Below, piece after piece: positions 11,684 to 25,989 of a stretch of 64,000 nt of DNA. Position 1 is the first letter of the stretch. Each line of letters starts with the position of its first letter. The position numbers and the translations under genes are program-made. Under the pieces are notes generated by a model. It was not told the origin of the DNA and ran no database searches. It saw only the letters and a list, made by a program, of their open reading frames with translations. The stretch is from Gymnopilus junonius (Eukaryota; Basidiomycota; Agaricomycetes; Agaricales; Galerinaceae): NCBI GenBank assembly GCA_015501075.1, contig JADNYJ010000106.1, forward strand, positions 62,001 to 126,000, given 5' to 3'.

Positions 11684-13584
11684 ATGAAGTCCTTGGCTAA
11701 TCTTCAAGTGATACTCTTACTTTCAATTATCACTGCCTTTTTTTCGGCTAGTTTCGCATCACCAGTGACCCATTCCTTAGGTACAGCCCAAAGGGATGTG
11801 TCGTATGCTACTTATTCTTTGGCGGAAGAAAAATATATTACATATTTCCCAGGTCATTTCCCGGAACGATGTATAAAAGCCAGATTACACCCGATTCATA
11901 TGGTACAAAATCGATAGATGAAGCTACTCTGTACGACCGCGACCTTCAACCCACGTCTGTTTTTTGCCTTCACTCCTATCCTCTCGTTGATTGGCCATAT
12001 ACCTTGCTAGTCATCTAATAAACACGAACTCCAGGAACCCAGTAACGGATTTCATCAACGGCGCCGCAAACGCATTTGGAAGCGCCATACAAACCGCAGT
12101 GGGAGTTATCGCAAGCGGAGCTAAAGCCCTCACCAACGTAGCCAAAGAAGGCTACAACACTGCCAAAAACGTCGTTGACAGCGGCATACGGGGTGCTACT
12201 GAGGTAGGCAGGACTCTGTGGGATGCGATTACCGGTCAGGGATCTGGCACCGTTGTTCCCCATGCAGGGTTGGTGACGCTCTCGGCTTCTGCACTGACTT
12301 CTCTGGCTCCGTTTACCCAGTTTGCGCGGGCTGCATATTATCCAACTGGTAAACTCAAGAAATGGTCTTGTGGAGGTATGACTATATATTACTTCTTGAA
12401 TAAGTGACTTGTTTAGAAAACTTGACACCAGAGGCTTGCCAAGCGAACTCTGATTTCCAACCAACGCTCGTTGGAGGTGATGGGAACGCCATCCAGCAGT
12501 GTAAGTATATACATGTACATATTTGCAGCACTTGTTTGCATTAACAAGCTTTCCAGTTTTCGTGGGCTACTCTCCATCACAGAAAAGCATCATTGTGGGG
12601 CACCAAGGGACCGATCCAACCAAATTGTATGTCAGGTTCCTCGAATCTTCATGTGCTATTTAGGGAAGCCGATTTAACTGACATCGACCTTCTAATGGAC
12701 GCCCTAGACGCAGCTCTATTCCCCGGTACATCCGCCAGCATTCAAGTACACCAAGGATTCAGGGATGAACATGCGAAAACTGCCCATCAGATCTTAGCAG
12801 AGTTAAAAGGTTGATGTCAACCAAGAAAACGAACAGCGTCGCCGTCGTCAGTGTTGTGTTCACCTTATCCAACCCTTCTTTGTCAAATAATCACATCACA
12901 TCTGTTGACCTGTTACTTACTCTAGATTGGTCACTCGCTCGGCGGCGCTCTTGCTGAGCTCGACACGGTTTTCCTGACGCTCAATCTTCCCAAGAGCGCT
13001 TCGGTAAAAGGGGTCACGTATGGTACTCCTCGAGTAGGAAATGCTGCGTTTGCGAAGCTGGTTGATGGAAAGGTATGAATCAATTCTTCTCCTGAAAGGG
13101 AATCTGGAGCATATCGAATTGTCCCATTGTGTAGGTCCTGAGCTTCATGCGAGTAAACAACAAAAGAGGTTCGTTTGTTGGAACTATAATCACTGGAAGC
13201 TTTAGACACTCATCGAATTATAATCACCTCAAGATATTGTCCCTATTGTACCATGGCAAAGTCTGGGATACTTACATCCTCACGGTGAAGTTCACATTCT
13301 TTCTCCAGGAAACGCAGTCGTATGCCCCGGTAAGTGCTCTCTCTGCATACCAAAACAACAGTGTTCTGTGACCAGAGCTGAATAAATTCGAAAACGTATT
13401 AGGAGACGATGATAGTAAAGACGCGCAATGCACTAACCAGTCGGTGCCGAACATCTTGGAAGGAAATGTCTTTGACCACGTACACATTGAAAAGTTGATA
13501 TTCTTCTTCTATGAGGGGCTGAATGAGAGTTGATAGCTTGGCCCATATGAAGGAATATACATAGGCACCGCATATTGCACGTAA
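11684..13584 (+). CDS. Secreted class 3 (fungal) lipase
   Basis: Start at 11684: MKSLANLQVILLLSIITAFF then SASFASPV, a clear signal peptide. A long alanine/glycine-rich stretch follows (FINGAANAFGSAIQTAVGVI). The lipase core then comes in many small exons: QFARAAYYPTGKLKKWSCG, LTPEACQANSDFQPTLVGGD, FFVGYSPSQKSIIVGHQGTD, then after further introns IGHSLGGALAELDT with the nucleophile serine in GHSLGG (about 12927), VTYGTPRVGNAAFAKLVDG, VPIVPWQSLGYLHPHGEVH with the likely catalytic histidine, and GPYEGIYIGTAYCT to the stop at 13584. It hydrolyses ester bonds of lipids outside the cell. The exon order fits the family and no frame break was seen. Exact borders of the first introns (11850-12040) are uncertain, and the alanine-rich insert is unusual for the family. 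Confidence 0.88.
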
Positions 13585-14740
13585 TTTTGAGGAGATGGCC
13601 TATACTCTGGAGTATCGAGAATGAATACTCACTACTCAAATGAATTCCTTTTATTGCAGACTTCGAGGGGCTGGATACCAGGAATAGAATATGTTAAATA
13701 GCTTGCTTCTTCCCTAGCGCGCTCTTTCATTTTGAGACTGTTTGAATAGATTCGTAAAAAGAACGAGCCTATATAAGAAATATCGACAGGAATATGGACG
13801 CTTTGAATGGATGAGCTACGAGCTAAGTAACAACAGTAATGGGAAAGTTGTAGGATTAGCCGAATATGACCTAAGGCATAAAAACGTTCTCTGAGGAAGT
13901 TCTGTCATTAAAAAATTCTTAAATAAATCCTAGGCGACCAAGGCTGGGGTTGATACCGACAAAAAAAGACTTCTAGCCTACAATGTAAACGATCTTTAGG
14001 CTTTGAGCTTTGATTTAAGAAACTGACCGGAAGACCCCAAAGACCGGAATAGAAGTACAGCTAGACCAGAGTATTTGGAGACCAGTTTACTGCTACAGTA
14101 GTCATATGTTGGGCGCTGAATGGTAACTCTCGAGGAGCTATCCAAACTTGAGCGCTCGGGCGATAGAGGAGCATGAGAGTTTTACAGCACGTTCACGTCA
14201 ATAATCATAGTCCATCGGATTGCAGACCCGAAAGTACCGACAAACAAATCTTAGTAGTACGATAGGCGAACATTGCCCTTTTGAACAGAAGCTGTGAGGC
14301 ATCGGAATACGCCCAGTAGCGCATATATTATAGCAAATCCAACAATACATGGAGTCGAAGTCGTATACGGCCGTACAGGATTACATATATAAGCGCAGAG
14401 CCTCAGAGGAGACAGGAGGAGACCGCTGGAGACAGGAGGAGCCGCGAGGATGCAACGAGGAGAGGAGGCTGTACCAATCCAAGTTTGATCTCGTTCCCAT
14501 CAGCCTAATCCCGTTCTCGTCCGCATGCTTACCCTATCCATCCATACTCCGCCAAGCGACATCAAAGTGGCTGTGGTTGGGTATAAAGTCCACGTCGACA
14601 GGAGTCCCCACTTTTTCCCCTCTATCTTGCTGCGCAGGTCAGGTCGCCCACCACATCCCATAACTCTATTGAACTTCGCCGGTCGAGTTCAAGTCTACTT
14701 CAATCTTCTTAGTCAACTTTCTTTTTACAAGTAAATAACC
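13585..14740. other. Intergenic, no gene seen
   Basis: No open frame with family features. The frame at 14349-14663 is Arg-rich and lies in the promoter area of the PLAC8 gene. Confidence 0.45.
14582..14587 (+). promoter_or_regulatory. TATA-like box of the PLAC8 gene
   Basis: TATAAA about 155 bases upstream of the start codon at 14741. A pyrimidine-rich stretch (14690-14730) lies between, as is common at fungal transcription start sites. Confidence 0.35.
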
Positions 14741-15359
14741 ATGTCCCGATCTTACCAACAACAACCCTCTGCTACCCACGGAATGGTCGTCGCTCCCGGT
14801 GGTGGAGGAAACCGCAATGCGAAGAACATGCCTGTTGATGCTGATGGAAGGGAGTGGTCCAATGGAATGTGCTCTTGCATGAGCGAATGTGGTACTTGTA
14901 CGTTTGCCCTCTTCTGTGTCATCGATGACAGTGATCGAGATCGCTGACGATTTGTGTATTCTTTTTCTGATTCACAGGCATGATGGCCACCTTCGTCCCA
15001 TGTATCGTCTACGGCCAGAACAAGCACCGATATGAGCACCTCAACAGCCAAGGCACGCCCCACCCCACCGGTGGACCCTTATGCTCCGGCTCGTGCTTCA
15101 CCCATGGATTGGCTACCCTTTGCGGTGTCAATTTCATCTTCCAGGTGTGTCATTCCCTCGCTTATGCGTCTTATCTGAACTGCTGCTGATTCATTCGTTA
15201 CCTCAGATGGTCAACCGCGGTCACGTCCGCAGGAGGTACAACATCAAAGGCAGCGGGTGTGGAGACTGCTGCGCCGCCCTCTGGTGTACTCCTTGCCAGC
15301 TTACCCAGGAATCGAGGGAGCTTGAGCTCGAGGAAGAGAGCTTTTCGCAGAGGTACTAA
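14741..15359 (+). CDS. PLAC8-family Cys-rich protein
   Basis: Three exons (14741-14897, 14978-15144, 15207-15359) with GT-AG introns join without frame change. The protein has about 158 residues. The N terminus is polar (MSRSYQQQPSATHGM). The PLAC8 core starts at MCSCMSECGTC and CMMATFVPCIVYGQNKH, continues through CSGSCFTHGLATLCGVNFIF and ends with RRRYNIKGSGCGDC followed by CAALWCTPCQLTQESREL. The repeated CC/CxxC pattern and the C-terminal CTPCQLTQE block are diagnostic of the family, which contains small membrane-associated proteins linked to metal tolerance or cell-size control in plants and of unclear role in fungi. The length is normal and no damage was seen. Confidence 0.93.
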
Positions 15360-15988
15360 TTGATTTGTATATGATGTCGCGCACATGTAAGAGAGGGTTC
15401 GAAGTAAATGATTTTCTTTGGGTTTTATTGGGGTTTACACAAATTTTTTTGGGTGTTGGCTCTTCGGCGTTGATGTTGATGAGTATGAAGTCCTGATGTG
15501 AATCGTGAGGCACCTTGGGGTCTGTTGTCCTGAAGCTCATCGAGGAGGTCGCAGCGACGCAGTCGGCTTAATTAGTCACTCTAAGGTTAGAGGTAAAAAT
15601 AGCAGTCCTACGCGTACTCGGTTTGTACTCGACTGCCGTCAATGTTGGCTCGCTCAAAAAATAATCAAATTTCAGCGTCAACAAAAATTAAAATCATGGA
15701 TGCTACACTGGCCATTCTAATAAAGCTCAGTAGCAGGTAGTGACTCGTACTGGGGTGATTATAATGTAAATGAAGTCGAGTACCCGCAACAGGAGCACCA
15801 GTGCCACTGTGCAGCTTTACAGCTCAACTCGGCTCCAAGCCAATCATCCAGAGAATCGATTAAGTAAGTCAAACAGCCATCGTACATATACTTTGAAGAC
15901 TAATAGTGGCTTGTTGAAACCTGGATCTTTGGAGAATGGAAAGAAGCAGGTTGGGTTCAAAGACCGATTTATTCTTTCATTATTAATA
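15360..15988. other. Intergenic, no gene seen
   Basis: 3' flanks of two convergent genes (PLAC8 rightward, F-box-like leftward). Only short, motif-free frames. Confidence 0.45.
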
Positions 15989-17590
15989 TTATAACGCTGC
16001 CTGATCATACCTATCTCTTAGGATCTCGCCCTCAACTTCATCCATAGCTTCCAGCCGTACTCCATCCTTTGAGTCATTATCGCTGTCAGGTTCCAGGCGG
16101 ACAATTTTCCACCAGGTCTTGGGTTCCTGGAGTAAATTGATTTCCTTGCAAACGTCGACGTACTTCAAAGTTTTGATATTCCTCGCAAAGGAGAGCCCTA
16201 TTGCTTCCTCTGTGGCCACTTCCTCAGATCGGAGACTTCCAGGAGAGCCTAGATACCCTTGGAAGACAAGAGAGACGTACATCAGGGGAACGGCATTTAG
16301 TAAACGAGGAATCTCAGTGCGCTAAAATTCGAAAGAGAGACGTCAGCTGTTTTTCAATTATCTGAGAGGATCTGGTGGGAGCTTACCAGGGCTTCTAATT
16401 CTTCGGTGGATTCGAACTGAAATGATACCGCTAGGAAGTTCAAAGAAGGCGAGCACGGTCCCAATGCTTTCCACCACGGCCCAACTAAACTTCCACCTTG
16501 CGAGATATGGAGGCTTCTTAAACTGGTCACAATTTCCGTCACCACAGATTCAGGAATATCTCGTCCATTCGCCGGGGCCCACACATTGCTTGTATCCAAG
16601 CGACGTAAATTGCTGCAAGCCGTGCGTTGCAGAAATATAAAAATCTCTTGAAAGTGCCCTTTGATCGACGCCAGATTTGGGAATGGGATTTTGGAATGGC
16701 GGGAGTGTTCATTGACCACGAAAGGGTCAGAGTCAAAGACCAATGTGCGCAGGGCCGGAAAGGAGTTGGCGAGGGCGTCGAGGTGGACATCGCATCTACA
16801 CAGGTCATCGTCACGACGTTGGGAAAAACCACTGGCGTCCGAACCACCGAAAGGCCATCTTGAGATTTCCGTTCATCGATGAGCAGATCATGCATCCGCA
16901 CCGACTCGAGATCGAGCTCTTGTAAGTGTTCCCTAGAATAAAACAGAACGCTGCCCAATCCTTCTTTTTTGAGAAGCGCCAGCTTTTTTGTATCTCGCCT
17001 ATATAGAATTTAACTCTTCGCAGCTTCGGGACGTCTTCCTTCAAACGAACGAATTCGGCGCTTCAGATCCTATGCCCCAGAGGTCGATATCGGTAAGCCG
17101 AGGTCGACCAAAGAGGGTAGGCAGGAACTCTGGGGACTCGGAGCAAATTTCGCCTACTTGTGCCTCGATGAGTATGGAGCGGAGATTAGGCATGAGAGTA
17201 AGCGCCTTCGTCAGAAGAGGCCCCCAGATCCTGGTCGGATATGGTTCATTTTCTGTAGGGACGAAATAGTAACTCTCGCCCGCCCATACTTTTTCGGTGG
17301 TTTGGCAGGCGAGGGTGAGGATCTCGAAATCGATGACATAGCGTCCTGGGCCAAGAACAACTTCGGAATGAGGATCGGGATGTGTGCTTTTTTTATGGGT
17401 GTTGGTAATTATATATTTGAGAAATCTGAGGATCTGTTCTGGATTTCGGTCCAGAGAACCGTGCGGAGGAGGTGTGGGAGTGCGGCAAGACGGATGTGAG
17501 AAGAGACGAGGGAGAGATTGACTAGAGTGGATACTGAACATGCTCGAAGAATATCTTCCAGTACGTCGTCATTGGGATATGAACCATAGG
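15989..17590 (-). pseudogene. F-box/LRR-like gene with several frame breaks
   Basis: Read leftward. The 5' exon encodes YPNDDVLEDILRACSVSTLV followed by SLVSSHIRLAALPHLLRTVL, a clear F-box-like start. Downstream segments include GPLLTKALTLMPNLRSILIE, LGSVLFYSREHLQELDLESV and LVFDSDPFVVNEHS, with a final exon ending EVEGEILRDRYDQAAL at 15989. The frame must change three times (near 17055, 16990 and 16800), each by one base and without plausible splice sites. One change lies next to a run of six A. The start codon must be in an upstream exon that I could not identify. It is either a recent pseudogene or a functional gene with assembly indels. F-box genes are a rapidly changing family in mushrooms, so true decay would not be surprising. 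Confidence 0.7.
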
Positions 17591-17794
17591 TGCAATGTCA
17601 AGATTTGAAGGACTGCAGTGATAGTGCAGGTAATATTCAAAAATTTAGATATCAATTGATGGACAGATCTGAGATAAGATCGGGAACAACGACGATAACG
17701 TGACAAAATGGACGAATGGAAACTGTTGCAACTGCAGTCTTTCAACGACATACTCTCGACTTCAACAATGGGCTCCAGTTGTGCATCATATTGA

Positions 17795-17920
17795 TTATCG
17801 GACTCGGAGAGCCCGTCTCCACAGATAACTTTCCACCAAGTCTAGTGAACATGCTTGGAGTATATGATCTAATACATCGTCGTTGAGAACTCGAACCACG
17901 TTCGGATTCTCTGGCTGGCT
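17795..17920 (-). pseudogene. Isolated F-box-like fragment
   Basis: The minus strand reads VVRVLNDDVLDHILQACSLD, closely resembling the NDDVLEDILRACS start of the neighbouring F-box-like gene (about 300 bases to its 5' side). The frame ends soon after, with no LRR continuation. It looks like a leftover of a tandem duplication, or an abandoned alternative first exon. Confidence 0.5.
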
Positions 17921-18086
17921 CTGCACCAAAAATACGCCGAAGAAAATTGGACAAGAATGCATCAAAAACGAGAGACCATAATGCCTTGCTACCGAAAGCC
18001 ACACCTACTTATCTTCCTAAAGTCCTCTGCGTGTTTTCACCAGCTCCCACACCCGGAAAATACATAACAGATTGGATTGAAAATTC

Positions 18087-20066
18087 TCAGGGTAATGGCC
18101 GCTTCTGTCCGTTAACGCGACATTCTAAATCGCTGTCCCATTCATCCGAGCCCACTCCTTCAGCAACAACGAACAAAGAAGCAGGGTCGTGCTTGTTCTT
18201 GATACTCTTCAATTTCGAGTAGTGGGGCCCAAAGAAAGATTTCTTAAAATCTTTCTCAAAGAGCGACGCCTGGAGGACTCTTTTATACATAAACCCAGTC
18301 AAGAAACGACATTGATACTTACCTCGTTCAGGTATGAACCAGAGTCTGTCGTTAGCTGGTCAATAATGTCCGTATCTTTCTTTAGACTTTCTACGTGCTG
18401 GGCGATCGTCGCAGCCGAGGAACCTTCGGGCCAAGTTTCGGTAATGTATACTTCCGAGAGAGCACCTCGCCATGAAGGATTGAGACCAGTAGAAGATGGA
18501 TCAACGCGAGACACAGCCCCGCCAGCCACAGAGCTGAACTTTGAAGTAAGACCAAAGGATATGTAGAAAAAATGAGGGTTCTTACTTGGTAGTACATCCC
18601 TTGGAATCGACAGCATAAGCTTTGCAGCTTTAGCTGGATTCTCAACGGCTAACTTTCGTGGAAGGAGACGATTGGCAATATAAAGCTGGATACCAACCTG
18701 TCCGGCTTCGCCTCTAAAGAATGCATTGAACCAATCCAAGAAACTAGGGTATGACAGCGGAAGCGTCTGTACATTCCCTCCAGTTGCATTGAACGCCAAA
18801 TTAGTAAGAGGAGCGAACGTCGAATTTGCATCAGCCACAGTGGCATTGGGCTTTGCGAATGCCAGTCGGAGGTTAGAAGGGGTGATGCTGCTGTATCCTC
18901 CCCAACCTGCATCTGAGATTGTGGGATGAAGCCTAATGAATTGCGTGACGACTTCCTGAGCAATGTCTGGGATGTGAAGTTCACTGAAAGTATGTAGAGG
19001 GTGAGTGGAAAGTCGGCGTAGGTTTTATATGTTGCTGATACGACGACGCCATATGTACCCCCTCCCCCGCCACGAAGAGCCCAAAAGAGATCGCTGTGCT
19101 GATAAGCATTAGCGACAACAAGACTTCCATCAGCAAGCACCACGCTAAACTGGAGGACATTGTCAACTCCTGAGTTATCGATTCAATGTGCATGTGTCAG
19201 AGGGAAGTGTGGAATATATGATAGAATTACCGACCAAGTCCAAGTGTAGGTGAAAGGGCGCTGTGGCCTGCACCCATGATCCAACCTCCAGCTGCACCGA
19301 TTGAGCCACCAAAAGAAATCCCACCGACGACAAAGCGTCCCTGCTGATGAGCAAATGCATAGGCTTCAAACCACTGAACGCCGGCGCCGAATGTAACAGC
19401 TAAGGCAAGTAAAGAGAAGACAAGTCATCAGAAAGTCATCCAACCTTCAAGGTAAATGGAACGCCTACCGTTAAACACTTCGGTGCCATTTGAAGGCGCG
19501 CCGTCTGGGATAAAGGAAGAACTGTATGTCATTTCCTTCAAACTGTGCGTCCATAGCATGAAACCGCCTTTCCCAGCGCTTCTCCCCAAATAATCATGGC
19601 CTGTGTTCTTAATGACGAGCCGTAAATTATTCCTGTTGGCGAACTTGACAGCTGCTTGGACATCATGTACAGAAGTGGCGTTCACGCCAATAGGGGGGAT
19701 ACTGCCTTGCTGACAAGGTATTCCAAGACTCACGTTCAAGTAACAGGCGGAGATGGAGCCACTCGGAGAGATAAACGTTTCGAAGTTTGCCATTTGCATG
19801 GCACCTGGGTGATTTGAACGCCATACACCGTCCTTGTAGTGGGTTGTCACGTCTGAACAGTTTTCGGAAAGGGGAGGATGTCGGTAACATGCTGAAGCCG
19901 GAGGAACGGAGTGGAGCAAGGGCTGGGAGACTTGAGATGCCAGGGCGGAAAATGCCCCGGGGTCAGGCCAGCATGGTTGGCCGTAGAGGCACCTGCAAGG
20001 GGTGAGACTTTCTCCTAAAACGAAATGTAGGGCGGAGAAGACTGAAAGGTAGTTCAGCACGCGCAT
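18087..20066 (-). CDS. Secreted FAD-linked oxidase, berberine-bridge (BBE/GOOX) type
   Basis: Start at 20066 with signal peptide [20 protein letters not shown]. Five or more exons encode about 600 residues. The FAD-binding domain shows [20 protein letters not shown] and [20 protein letters not shown]; the histidine of GHDYLGRS is the residue that normally carries 8-alpha-linked FAD. The next exon reads [20 protein letters not shown] then [14 protein letters not shown], followed by [20 protein letters not shown] and [14 protein letters not shown]. The C-terminal BBE motif region ends [20 protein letters not shown]. The second flavin-linking cysteine seen in bicovalent members is not visible (GGISFGG at that place), so flavin is probably attached through histidine only. 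Family members oxidise sugars, oligosaccharides or alkaloids and release hydrogen peroxide. The substrate cannot be told here. No frame damage was seen. Confidence 0.92.
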
Positions 20067-21333
20067 TTGTTCGAAGAACTAGAAAACGAGGTGTGCTATC
20101 TGAGAACAGTAACTGCTGAAGGTGTAAGCAGGGCTTTTCAGCAACCAACGAACAAAAAGCAAGGTTGAAGGGAAATGAAGGTCGAAAGGCGCAATGCGCA
20201 AGATTAAATATGATCCTGTATATCGCGCTCACAGGAATATACTTGAGTATATAGTCGGTACATAGCCAGATCCGAGAGATAAGGCTGCGTGAACGATGGA
20301 AGAAGAAAAGAAGCGCCCGCAAAATCACGCACCGAGGGGATTTAGTTGCTAAGAACCATGATTCTCAGCTAATCAGCGCCACAGCGTCAATTAGGCGGTT
20401 ACAACGCTTCAGAGTAAATTCTTGAAATTTATGTTAATTATTGTTCCCAACTGCAACCTTGAAAGTTGGTATGTTTACTGGAGAGTAAGGCTCGTGCGCA
20501 ACAAACTGGTTTGAAAGAAAGGTTAATCTTACGGGACAGAAACTGTTATTTGACAACTGCAGTTCACTCACTTGTAATTATGATCTAGCTCATTTGTTAG
20601 GTCGTTGGAACGTATAATGTTTTAATGATGGAAGTTTACAAGGAAGGAGCGCAGGCATTGATCTGTAGATTTTGGAACTCCGATCCTTGCGTTCAGCCAT
20701 ATTGGAAGGTGGACTCAACACGATTTATCTCGTCTTTCAGCACCAAGACCCCCGTCATTTGAGGTATCCAGCATGCGTACTTTGTTCTTAAAAGTGAGTT
20801 CCTGGTTAAATTTGCGCCGTTCCCTATAACTTACCAATTTCCGGTGACTTTCAGCTTTGCTCAACGTAACTCACGGAATAGACACGCACGACTTGAAGCA
20901 ATTTGAAGGTATATATCGGATCGTGCGTCAGACATTATCCATGCTTATGATCATCTTGCAGGTCAATTATGCATAAGGTCACGATACGTTTGTTTTTGAC
21001 GAAGCCCTGCCACAAATTATCCGGAGAGGAGGCTTGCATTAAGCTGCAAATGACGCGAAAACTCGAGGACGATACTACTACCTCTCGAAAGCGACAAGGT
21101 CCTTCCTGCAACCCTCGAGTACTCCCACTAATTTCCGTCAGCTGGGGAAAGGCAAACGATGTTGGTCGGTGGGCGGGGTCGGACGGAATGGATTCTCACG
21201 GCAACGGCCGCCCCTGTCGACGACGATGTCATCGCTGACCCATTTCCAAAACACGATAAATACCTTCGCCTAAAAGCTCTTCTTCAATTCATCAGAGTCA
21301 TCATCTACAGGCCACGCCTAGTCGCAAATTATC
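20067..21333. other. Intergenic between divergent genes, no gene seen
   Basis: Shared upstream region of the BBE-type oxidase (leftward) and glucose-6-phosphate isomerase (rightward). A TATATA on the minus strand near 20250 could serve the oxidase. Short open frames at 20969-21359 are probably leader sequence of the isomerase. Confidence 0.45.
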
Positions 21334-23359
<2,026 letters not shown>

Positions 23360-23404
23360 CTATATAACGATGTCATCTACATCGAAGGAGAAAGCAATTT
23401 TATA

Positions 23405-23650
23405 CTATTGTACATTGATATGCATAGAATGTGACTTGTAAGGAACAAGTCCTCTTATCGTGGGCCCCAAAGATTTCCCGAGATCAACGTGAAATCCTAG
23501 CATGCGGAGCGTTTTATTTCCGCCTACATATCCCCTGACCAGTGTTTCAGCCCTGTGGGCGACTTCATTCATCGACGGGTCGAGGGGACCTTTTGGGGCA
23601 TTCCCAGCTCCTGCAAAGCCTTTTGCAAGCATAGCAACAATGTTATCCAA
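23405..23650 (-). CDS. Unrecognised 3'-terminal exon or gene fragment
   Basis: An 81-codon minus-strand frame with balanced composition: FAGAGNAPKGPLDPSMNEVA, RAETLVRGYVGGNKTLRMLG and a C terminus HSMHINVQ. It has no family I recognise. Upstream (to the right) the sequence runs directly into the repeated 5' flank of the first kinase module, beginning about 23690, so if this was the last exon of a gene the rest has been lost or replaced. It may also be a chance frame. Confidence 0.3.
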   Translation of the reverse strand: MDNIVAMLAKGFAGAGNAPKGPLDPSMNEVAHRAETLVRGYVGGNKTLRMLGFHVDLGKSLGPTIRGLVPYKSHSMHINVQ

Positions 23651-23922
23651 GTGACGTTTTCTGAGAAGGTTTTTATGATGAAATGTCGAACCAGTTACAA
23701 CTTACAACAGCGTCGAGAATAAACAAATGCCATCGGGCAGAAAATGCAACATTTTGGCGGAGTTCGAACTTTCGAGTTTTCGCTGTGGCTGTGAGTCACG
23801 TTACTAACGTGTGATAGTAACGTGTAACACTGCCAGTGTAACAGTGTAACGTGACTGCCTCCATGTCATGAACCAGTTCGGTCCTGGGTATCGCTCACAT
23901 CAAATGTTGACCTTCACCCAAC

Positions 23923-25510
23923 ATGGTCCTGGTGAGCTCTTTAGTTTGCAGTTTAAGCTTGTCCCCTCACGTTTCAAACTTTGTGGCTTTTCAGATTCCA
24001 TTTGACCCAGCTGATGTTCAATTCCAAGAAGAGGACAGGTGGGAATGGTGGGATTCCATGCGAGATTGGTTTGCGGAGCGGGGCTACACCCTTTATGACT
24101 ACATCCCGAAGAGCGAAAGCAAGAAACCGAATAGCTACTGGCGACCCAGCAGAAGTTGCCCGGGACCTGTCGATTTTCCATACCCTCACATGGCATCAGA
24201 CGACGACCCCGCGGGTTTTCGTAACAACTATGGAAATGTGCGTAGAGTTTGTGGAGGTAGTGCATTATCTTTCCTCACTACGACTGACAAAAGGGTCGGG
24301 TCGTCTTTGCTCAAGACGATACAGGCCGTCATCTAGCTATCAAACTCGTGAAAGGCGGCTCCGAGGAAATCAAAATATTGAAGTTTCTGAAGGACGAAAC
24401 CTGCCCAAGCAGCTTACATTCATTCCCGTGCGTTCTCCCTGTCTTAGACCTTCTATCCTGTGAAAATCATTGGTTCGCGATAATGCCGAGGTAGGTGATA
24501 ATTGTGTATGAATGCCCTGAGACCCAACATCATCTACACAGGTGGAGTTCATTCACCTTTTCGCCATGGTTTCCCACTTTATACCATGCGGTTCTCCATA
24601 TGCGATGTCTACTACAGGTACTTTTAAGGAACTAAGCAGAACTTGTTCTGACGGATTTTTCAGGCGTTGACATTTCTTCACTACCACCGAATTTTTCATC
24701 GAGTTTGTTTCTAATCTTTAATTTTCTTCTTTTACTTAGTCTTATTTTCAGGATGTGGCGCACAGAAATATTCTGGTAAATATGTTACTTGCTTTCCGAG
24801 ATCCCAGGAGTATGTACAGAAAGCATTTTGAACTCGAGGAACAAGGGAAGTTGCGGTACGCGTTGTTCGACTTCGATCGCGCGATCATGCTCGATGAAGA
24901 AACCTACGGTCAAAATCCTAGGCTACCAATTCATATTGTTGATCGAGGCTTTTACGTTCCGCCTGCTGAACGTTTACTTGGTCATCGCGATTTTGATCCA
25001 TTCAAATACGATGTAGCTTGCCTTGGAATTTACTTTGACCGAGTATTCGGGGTACTATTCTTGCCTTCCTCTTTCGTCCAATATACTGAAACAGCAACTG
25101 CATGATAGGATTACATACCCGATGCTCCCCTTCTTGCACCTCTTTTAGATAGCATGCTGACCGCTAACGTCGAAAAGCGGTTCTCCGCAGCACAAGCCCT
25201 GGCCTTCACTGAATACATCCTCGAAAACACATCCCCATCAATCCCGTCATACAAACAGCTGCCTGTGTGGAGAGGTAGATATTATGAACGTGACCGTTGG
25301 AAAGGTCTACCTGACGATTTTATTTCTACGTGGGTATCCCATCGTGACGACAGCTTTTCACCTACTATTAAGTTTCAAATTTGGCTCGTTTCCGTGCCTT
25401 GGGTTCCGGCGTGGCATGCGCTATATGGTTGCCGCTACATTTATGGCATATTTTCCGGTATATTCTACAGGATTCGGTGCACTTTTAGGAATGTCCTTTC
25501 CAAAATCTGA
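23923..25510 (+). CDS. Protein-kinase-like protein, unit A copy (open)
   Basis: The first coding exon is only 9 nt (ATGGTCCTG, 23923-23931) before GTGAGC. Exon 2 at 23995 starts IPFDPADVQF and holds WEWWDSMRDWFAERGYTLYD and CPGPVDFPYPHMASDDDP. The kinase fold follows: RHLAIKLVKGGSEEIKIL (VAIK lysine), VLPVLDLL, AIMPRW (hinge area), then a 39-nt exon ALTFLHYHRIFHR and, after an intron, DVAHRNILVN, which together give HRDVAHRN. The metal-binding motif is DFD (ALFDFDRAIML) instead of DFG. FDPFKYDVACLGIYFD is the F-helix part. The C-terminal exon (EKRFSAAQALAFTEYILEN) has a hydrophobic/basic tail. No frame break was found, so about 420 residues. The subfamily and target are unknown. It resembles the expanded mushroom kinase families, but a FunK1 assignment could not be made by eye. 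Confidence 0.85.
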
Positions 25511-25841
25511 TAGATATGTATAGTGATGTCATGCCTTTCTATGCAATAGTGCGTAATTGGTTCTCAGCAATGGAAGGCCTTAATCAAAGGTGCTATGAAT
25601 TTGAAATGATGCCTCGCCGTCAAGAAGAAAACACGCAGAGCCGAGTGAAGTACGACGTTGGTCGATCTGTAGCTGCAATGCTGTAGAATCCGATGAAGGA
25701 AAGAGTTTATTTCCGCTGTCCAGTACATAGATAAGAAAGCGCCCAGCGCCCAGCTATCGATACCGCCTTCATAATAGAACTCTTTATTAGTGGATTCCAG
25801 TACCTATGCACTTGTGGAACTTTTTCCGTACTCGAGGCAAT

Positions 25842-25857
25842 GATAAGAATGTGGGCG
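25842..25857 (+). promoter_or_regulatory. Shared upstream box GATAAGAATGTGGGCG, unit A
   Basis: A 14-base core GATAAGAATGTGGG is found 148 bases before the unit A small gene and recurs before the unit B and unit C small genes. It contains a GATA core, which is bound by GATA-type regulators in fungi. That link is an inference. Confidence 0.4.
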
Positions 25858-25989
25858 CATTCCCGAATTCCGCAAAACACGCTCTCAGGTGATGTCCTCT
25901 GGCAGCTGATCGATTTCAGTGACCATTCCATTCCCAGGCCGACAAGTACTCTGACGAGCAGTTGTGATTTAAATTTCCCACCTTAGAAC

